Of a stretch of DNA of 64,000 bases, positions 59,729 through 64,000 are shown in pieces. Each line of letters starts with the position of its first letter. Position 1 is the stretch's first letter. The stretch spans positions 1,116,001 through 1,180,000 of the forward strand of contig NZ_CP114039.1 in NCBI RefSeq assembly GCF_026965535.1. The letters run 5' to 3'. Made by a program: the position numbers and the translations under genes. Source of the stretch: Corallococcus sp. NCRR. GTDB taxonomy: Bacteria > Myxococcota > Myxococcia > Myxococcales > Myxococcaceae. The notes below the pieces were generated by a model that was not told the DNA's origin, searched no databases, and saw nothing but the letters and a program-made list of their open reading frames with translations.

Positions 59729-60105
59729 TCCTTCCGCTTCTGGCGCAGGCGCGCCACGACGTCCTGGAGCTGCTTCAGCTCTTCGTCGGACACGTCCTCC
59801 GTCTCCGACAGGTAGGTCACGAACGGCGACAGGGATCCGGAGAGCGTGCGCTGCACGAAGTTCCCGACGACGTCGCGCAGCAGCTCCTGCGTCGCCACCG
59901 GCGAGGCGTACTGGAACACCCCGTCCACCTTGCTCCGCGTCAGGTGCCCCTTCAGCCGCAGCCGCTCCATCACCGTCAGGATGGTGGAGCGCGCCAGGCC
60001 CTGCGCCTCACCGAAGCGCTCGGCCACCTCGCCCACCGTCGCCGGCCCGTGCTCGGCCACGTACCGCAGCACCGCCAGCTCCTGCTCTCCCACCGGCTTC
60101 TTCAT
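59725..60105 (-). CDS. BlaI/MecI-family transcriptional repressor
   Basis: 126-residue winged-helix repressor: GEQELAVLRYVAEHGPATVGEV, then STILTVMERLRLKGHLTR, then a C-terminal dimerisation helix (SDEELKQLQDVVARLRQ). Family members are inactivated by their M56 partner through cleavage, here encoded by the overlapping downstream gene. The upstream region carries two operator copies, so it likely represses its own operon and possibly the divergent lipoprotein gene. Confidence 0.92.
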   Translation of the reverse strand: MKKPVGEQELAVLRYVAEHGPATVGEVAERFGEAQGLARSTILTVMERLRLKGHLTRSKVDGVFQYASPVATQELLRDVVGNFVQRTLSGSLSPFVTYLSETEDVSDEELKQLQDVVARLRQKRKE

Positions 60106-60120
60106 GCGCCCTGCCCTTCG

Positions 60121-60172
60121 TGACGACAGCTGTAGTCAAGAAGCAAGGTACGCCTGACTACAGCTGTCGTCA
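60121..60172. promoter_or_regulatory. Paired BlaI operators in perfect inverted orientation
   Basis: TGACGACAGCTGTAGTCA (60121-60138) and its exact reverse complement (60155-60172) flank a 16-bp spacer. Each arm is itself nearly palindromic around ACAGCTGT and matches the TACA-NN-TGTA operator plan of BlaI/MecI repressors. They lie 16 bp upstream of the blaI-like start. Confidence 0.8.
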
Positions 60173-60374
60173 AGCAGGTGTCTCCGCGAGGCGGACGTGC
60201 GTCGTGATTGGGATTGGCGAGTCGCCTACGGCCCGGCACCCGGGCGCCTGCTCGCCCGGCCGCTCAGGTAAGGGTCGGGTAGCAGAGGACCGTGTGTGTC
60301 CTTGTCTCTGTCGGAAGGGCAACCAGATTTCTGGCAGCCGACTTGAACCCACCCGACACACACGGAGATTTCCC

Positions 60375-60971
60375 ATGAAGCTCCCTCTGTTCGCGGCGAT
60401 CGCCGCCCTGTCGCTGTACGGTTGCGCCAGCCACAATGCCAACACGCGCGAGGCCTCGTCACCGGAAGCCGGTGCCATCGGAGGTTCGGGCAGCGCGGGT
60501 GAGACCCAGGACACCAGCGGGAGCATCGACTCCTCGTCCTCGGACTCCTCCAACCAGGAGCTGCCCGGTGAGACCGGCAACGTCAGCGACCTGGAGAAGC
60601 GCGACCGCATGAACGCGCCCACCGTCTACGAGGGCGAGGCCACCGGCGGCTCCGGCGCGCCCGACGAGGCCGTGAAGACCGGGGACGGAGAGAAATGGGA
60701 CGTCCAGCAGAACACGCCCACCGAGCTGGGCGACACCCAGTCCCCCTCCGGCGCGGTGAACCAGAACCGCGACCCCAATGAGAAGGGCAACCTGGGCACC
60801 GAAGGCAACCTGGGTGGCACCGGCGGCTCCGGCAGCACCACCGAGGGCAAGAGCGACGTGAGCGATGTGAGCGACGAGGCCGGCTCCGGCGCGCTCAACA
60901 GCGATGTGGACGCCCCGAGCACGGACACCTCCAAGGTGGAGACGGACGCCACGCCGGATCCCACGAACTAG
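60375..60971 (+). CDS. Ser/Gly/Asp-rich lipoprotein
   Basis: 198 residues. Signal peptide with lipobox LSLYGC at residue 17; the mature protein is acidic and low-complexity with Gly-Gly-Ser and Asp-Val-Ser-Asp runs and no predicted fold. It may be a surface or matrix lipoprotein. ATG 60375 follows GGAGAT. It is divergent from the BlaI-like gene with the operator pair in the 269-bp gap, so it could belong to that regulon. A hairpin terminator follows. Confidence 0.65.
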   Translation: MKLPLFAAIAALSLYGCASHNANTREASSPEAGAIGGSGSAGETQDTSGSIDSSSSDSSNQELPGETGNVSDLEKRDRMNAPTVYEGEATGGSGAPDEAVKTGDGEKWDVQQNTPTELGDTQSPSGAVNQNRDPNEKGNLGTEGNLGGTGGSGSTTEGKSDVSDVSDEAGSGALNSDVDAPSTDTSKVETDATPDPTN

Positions 60972-60995
60972 TCATCGCGCCCCACGCGAGGGCGG

Positions 60996-61033
60996 ATACC
61001 CGGGAAAGCCCGCTCGCGGGCCGTCCCGGGTAT
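60996..61033 (+). terminator. Two-tier hairpin terminator
   Basis: Outer arms ATACCCGGGA and TCCCGGGTAT (10 bp each) enclose an inner GCCCGC-TC-GCGGGC stem. It lies 25 bp after the lipoprotein stop and 43 bp before the next gene. Confidence 0.7.
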
Positions 61034-61075
61034 TCGTCTGTCCAGCCCGCGCCCCTCCAACTAGAGTGAGCACCA

Positions 61076-62443
61076 ATGACTGGTGCTCCCTTCGTGGCCC
61101 TCATCGCGCTGCTTCACTCCCAGTCCTCCACCATCGAGGAGGTCCCGAATGATCCGCGGCAGGAGTCGTACTCCGCGTCGGAATCATCGGGGAGTTCGGG
61201 CGGCTCGGACGGCATCGGGTTCCGGGCGCTCCTGGAGGTGGGGCCGCTGAGCTTCCCGTCCGGGACGCGGGGCGGGGGGCAGGACCTGTTCGGCTACGCG
61301 TACCCGTCGCTGGGCGTGGATGGCGGCGAGGACTTCGCCTTCATGCTGGGCGCGCCGCTGCGCTTCCGGCTCCTGGACAGCGAGCCGAAGCAGAAGGACG
61401 ACGACTACGGCGCGTGGCTGCGGCGCGAGGACTGGGACGAGCGCAGTGACTACGGCCAGGTGGTGCGCCTGTTGCGCATTGGCGACGAGTCCGGCCGCTT
61501 CGGCCTGCGCGTGCAGCCGTTCCTGGAGGAGTCGCTGGGGCGCGGCTACCTGGTGAACCGCTACGACAACCAGCTCAACCCGAACTACCACCCGGCGGGC
61601 GGCACGCTGTCATTCACCGCGGGGCCCGCGCGCGTGCAGCTCTTGGCCAGCGACGTGCTCGCCGCGCGCGTGTTCTCCGGCGAGCTGCTGCTGGACATCG
61701 GCCGCATCGCCAGCGACAGCGAGGGGAACTTCGACCGCTACCTGGTGCGCGCCTCCGCGGCGCACGACTTCGGCGAGGCGGGCGGTGTGACGCCGGAGGC
61801 CACGGTGGCGTCGGTGGGCGGCGAGTTCGCCATGTACAAGGGCGAGCGGCTGCGCACGTGGGCCCTGGTCGCCGGCGGCGCGCGGCTCAACGAGGGCGCG
61901 CAGGACGTGGGCGCCCTCCTGGGCGTCGCGTTCGAGGGCAACTTCAAGGGCACGCAGATCAGCGTCACCGCGCAGGGGCGCCGGCAGGGCGGAGGCTTCC
62001 GCTTCGGCTACTTCGGCGCGGGCTACGAGCTGTCGCGCTTCTCCGCCGTGGGCCTCTCCGAGGAGCCCCAGTCCGACCAGCGCGTGCCCCAGGACTTCTC
62101 CGGCTACCTGGAGGTGTCCGTGGCGCGAGGCGACGGACCGGACTCCCCGGAGGTGGTGGCCAGCGGCGCCGTGGAGTACTCCGCCTTCGGCCGCGCGGAC
62201 GGCGACCTGTCCCTGAGCTTCAGCAGCCCGGGCGGCGAGTCGCGAGGCATCGCGCGCGTGATCGTGGTGGGCCTGGGTGACAAGCCCCGCTACTCGGTGG
62301 CCGCGGAGTTCCGCCAGCGCGTGCTGCCCGCCATGTACATCTGGGGCGCGGGCTCCACGCAGACCTTCCCGCAGCCGGACGGCACGCTGGTGCAAGGCGT
62401 GAGCGCGGGCGCGGGCGTGGGCGTGGACTTCGCCCGCCGCTAG
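61076..62443 (+). CDS. Predicted outer-membrane beta-barrel protein, unknown family
   Basis: 455 residues. A short N-terminal hydrophobic segment is followed by a Ser-rich stretch and then many alternating amphipathic strands rich in Gly, Phe and Tyr (such as FRFGYFGAGYELSRFSAVG) ending in GVGVDFARR, whose terminal pattern resembles outer-membrane barrels. No named domain is recognised. ATG 61076. Its stop overlaps the stop of the convergent phospholipase D gene. Confidence 0.5.
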   Translation: MTGAPFVALIALLHSQSSTIEEVPNDPRQESYSASESSGSSGGSDGIGFRALLEVGPLSFPSGTRGGGQDLFGYAYPSLGVDGGEDFAFMLGAPLRFRLLDSEPKQKDDDYGAWLRREDWDERSDYGQVVRLLRIGDESGRFGLRVQPFLEESLGRGYLVNRYDNQLNPNYHPAGGTLSFTAGPARVQLLASDVLAARVFSGELLLDIGRIASDSEGNFDRYLVRASAAHDFGEAGGVTPEATVASVGGEFAMYKGERLRTWALVAGGARLNEGAQDVGALLGVAFEGNFKGTQISVTAQGRRQGGGFRFGYFGAGYELSRFSAVGLSEEPQSDQRVPQDFSGYLEVSVARGDGPDSPEVVASGAVEYSAFGRADGDLSLSFSSPGGESRGIARVIVVGLGDKPRYSVAAEFRQRVLPAMYIWGAGSTQTFPQPDGTLVQGVSAGAGVGVDFARR

Positions 62444-64000
62444 CTCCCCAGCGTCCCGCCCTCTTCCTGAACGGGATCGCAGGGCAGGATGGCGCTGTGC
62501 CGCCGGGCCGTCTCGCACGACTTGCCCACCAGCCAGCGCGACAAGAGGCGCACGCCGGAGGCGAAGAGGCCGTCGTCGCCCTTGTGCAGGGCCTCGAAGA
62601 GGGACTCGTCCAGCACCGACTCCTCCGGGTCGATGAGGAACTCCTCCGGCTCCAGCGGCTTGAAGAGGGGGTTCTGGTCGAACACCGTCTCCAGCGGGTG
62701 CGGACGCAGCCGGTGCTGTCCCGCGTGGGCCAGCCCGTCCAACGTCTCCACCATGTGCGTCGCGTCCACCAGCGGGCGCAGCGCGGCCACACCCGCCAGG
62801 CCTGCCTGCTCCGCCATCAGCGACACGCGCACGCGGCGGATGGCGCGCGACACGGCGTCGCCGGGGCCTTCCGCCTCCCAGCTCAGGTTGAGCTCCGAAT
62901 CCAGGCCCAGGCTGCGGTTGGTCGTGTTCGCCGAGCCAATGGTCATGAAGGTGTCATCCACGATGAGCACCTTCGAGTGGATGTACGTGAAGACGTCCGA
63001 GCCGTCCTCGTCCTTCGCCGCCGAGCCGTACACCGCGAAGCCGTGGCCCGTCTCGGATGCCACCGCGCGCAGCGCGCGCAAGAGGCGCACCTGGGCGACA
63101 CCCATGGCGATCTGCTCACGCAGCGCCTCCGGCTGACGGGGCAGCACCAGCATCACCTGGAGCCGGGGCCGTCCGGCCGCGCGCATGCGTTTGACGAGCG
63201 CGTCGTAGATGGCGCGCGAGGAGAAGTACTGGTTCTCGATGTAGATGAAGCGCTCGGCCGCGTCGATGGCGTCCACGTACAGCGCGCGGATCTCCTGCAC
63301 CTCGTCCTGCGGCGGCAGGAGCGTCTTGCCGAAGGTGCGGCTGATGGCCACCGGGCCCGGAGGCGCGGGCATCGTCGCTTCGAAAGTCATGTCGTCGCGG
63401 TTCACGGGCTCCAGGCGGAGCTCGCCTCCGCCCGAGTGCGCCCAGCGCGCCTCGAACAGCTCCGCGAGCGGCTTCACCGCGGGGCCCGTCAGCACCGTCT
63501 GCACGTCGTGGTAGGGCCCGTGCGGGTCGCGGCCGGAGTCGCAGCGCAGCTTCGAGCGCGCGGGGTGGTCCCGGTCATCCCAGCGGCAGTCACACACGTC
63601 CATGCCACCGGTGAAGGCCATCACGCCGTCCACGACGACGAGCTTCTGGTGATGGGCGCCGTACAGCGGACTGGAGGAATCGAAGCGGAAGCGCAGCCGT
63701 TCGTTCGTCGTCCAGTTGAAGAGCAGGTTCTGCATCCACTCGCGCTCCATGGCGAGCAGCATGCTGAAGTCCCACGCGAGGATGTAGACGTGCAGCTCCG
63801 GGTTCTCCCGGCACATCTGATCCAGCAGCGGCAGCAGCCGGACTTCGCCGCCGTTCGCCTCCTCCAGGTCCTCACCGCGCAGCAACGTCACGTCGCTGTC
63901 GAACTGCCAACCGGTGATGACAATGGAGCGGCGGGCCTTCCGGATGGCCCGATACAGCTCCCGGTAGTAGTCCCGGGCGTCCACCAGCACGCCCGCGTCA
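62440..64000 (-). CDS. Phospholipase D / cardiolipin synthase-like protein (5' truncated)
   Basis: The frame is open through position 64000, so the N-terminus is outside the window; GTG 63990 is an internal or alternative start. Two HKD motifs are complete: HHQKLVVVDG and HSKVLIVDD, followed by GSANTTNRS. Between them lies IYIENQYFSSRAI. This is the layout of bacterial PLD/cardiolipin synthase-type transferases or phospholipases. Unlike DrmC it has both HKD motifs in one chain. A C-terminal acidic tail of about 90 residues follows the second domain. Confidence 0.88.
   Translation of the reverse strand, partial: DAGVLVDARDYYRELYRAIRKARRSIVITGWQFDSDVTLLRGEDLEEANGGEVRLLPLLDQMCRENPELHVYILAWDFSMLLAMEREWMQNLLFNWTTNERLRFRFDSSSPLYGAHHQKLVVVDGVMAFTGGMDVCDCRWDDRDHPARSKLRCDSGRDPHGPYHDVQTVLTGPAVKPLAELFEARWAHSGGGELRLEPVNRDDMTFEATMPAPPGPVAISRTFGKTLLPPQDEVQEIRALYVDAIDAAERFIYIENQYFSSRAIYDALVKRMRAAGRPRLQVMLVLPRQPEALREQIAMGVAQVRLLRALRAVASETGHGFAVYGSAAKDEDGSDVFTYIHSKVLIVDDTFMTIGSANTTNRSLGLDSELNLSWEAEGPGDAVSRAIRRVRVSLMAEQAGLAGVAALRPLVDATHMVETLDGLAHAGQHRLRPHPLETVFDQNPLFKPLEPEEFLIDPEESVLDESLFEALHKGDDGLFASGVRLLSRWLVGKSCETARRHSAILPCDPVQEEGGTLGS

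Noticed and set aside
57104-59815. A 903-residue open frame on the plus strand
   Set aside because: It is antisense to the M56 and aldehyde dehydrogenase genes, both of which have clear catalytic motifs.

Overview
The window is about 70% GC, uses GTG and TTG starts freely and is packed with genes. It carries many lipoproteins, a very large multi-HAMP hybrid kinase, a roadblock-domain protein, FGE-type sulfatase chemistry and lipoprotein toxin/immunity cassettes of the kind found in myxobacteria. I read it as a chromosomal segment of a myxobacterium close to Corallococcus, Myxococcus or Pyxidicoccus. That assignment is an inference from gene content and style; there is no rRNA or other marker gene here.

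Left part (1-5.6 kb): a truncated small basic protein, a YegS-type lipid kinase, the heat-shock repressor gene hrcA, a YedA-type exporter, and an orphan DUF4157 (eCIS-core/metallopeptidase-like) protein.

Defence island (5.6-22.1 kb): the most striking region. A complete class 1 DISARM anti-phage operon runs drmD, drmMI, drmA, drmB, drmC, with overlapping or almost touching genes. It is bracketed in the same orientation by two copies of a two-gene cassette. Each cassette has a lipoprotein with a C-terminal PD-(D/E)XK-like nuclease core, coupled by an ATGA overlap to a DUF3396/TsiV immunity-type protein. The toxin genes are nearly identical over about 0.7 kb and then diverge sharply at the toxin tail, and the divergence continues through the immunity gene. 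The copies therefore form long direct repeats around DISARM. Recombination between them would delete DISARM and one immunity gene together.

Signalling block (22.1-36.7 kb): a sulfatase, a receiver-PAS-histidine kinase, and a 2480-residue hybrid kinase with 16 HAMP domains. Fourteen of these HAMPs belong to a 276-bp tandem coding repeat of two interleaved types. A GAF, a kinase core and three receiver domains follow. After these come a membrane protein, a Gly/Thr-rich secreted protein and a TipA-type MerR regulator with its palindromic operator.

Middle (37-48.9 kb): rsgA, a Bor-like lipoprotein, a TetR/SDR divergent pair with operators, an acyltransferase-fold protein lacking the usual catalytic His, a DUF1684 protein, and an AbiEii/AbiEi type IV toxin-antitoxin pair in an unusual tail-to-tail arrangement. 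A perfect 42-bp palindrome abuts the antitoxin start. Then follow a roadblock protein, a PfpI/DJ-1 protein, a broken PQQ-type sugar dehydrogenase and an ABC-2 exporter pair.

Right part (49-64 kb): a CPA1 cation/proton antiporter coupled to a TrkA-N/cNMP regulator, a PRISE-like SDR, two tandem paralogous lipoproteins, an NTF2-like protein, a TPR protein, an aldehyde dehydrogenase, a BlaI/M56 regulatory pair with an exact inverted operator pair upstream, a Ser/Gly-rich lipoprotein, a predicted outer-membrane protein, and a phospholipase D/cardiolipin-synthase-like protein cut by the right edge.
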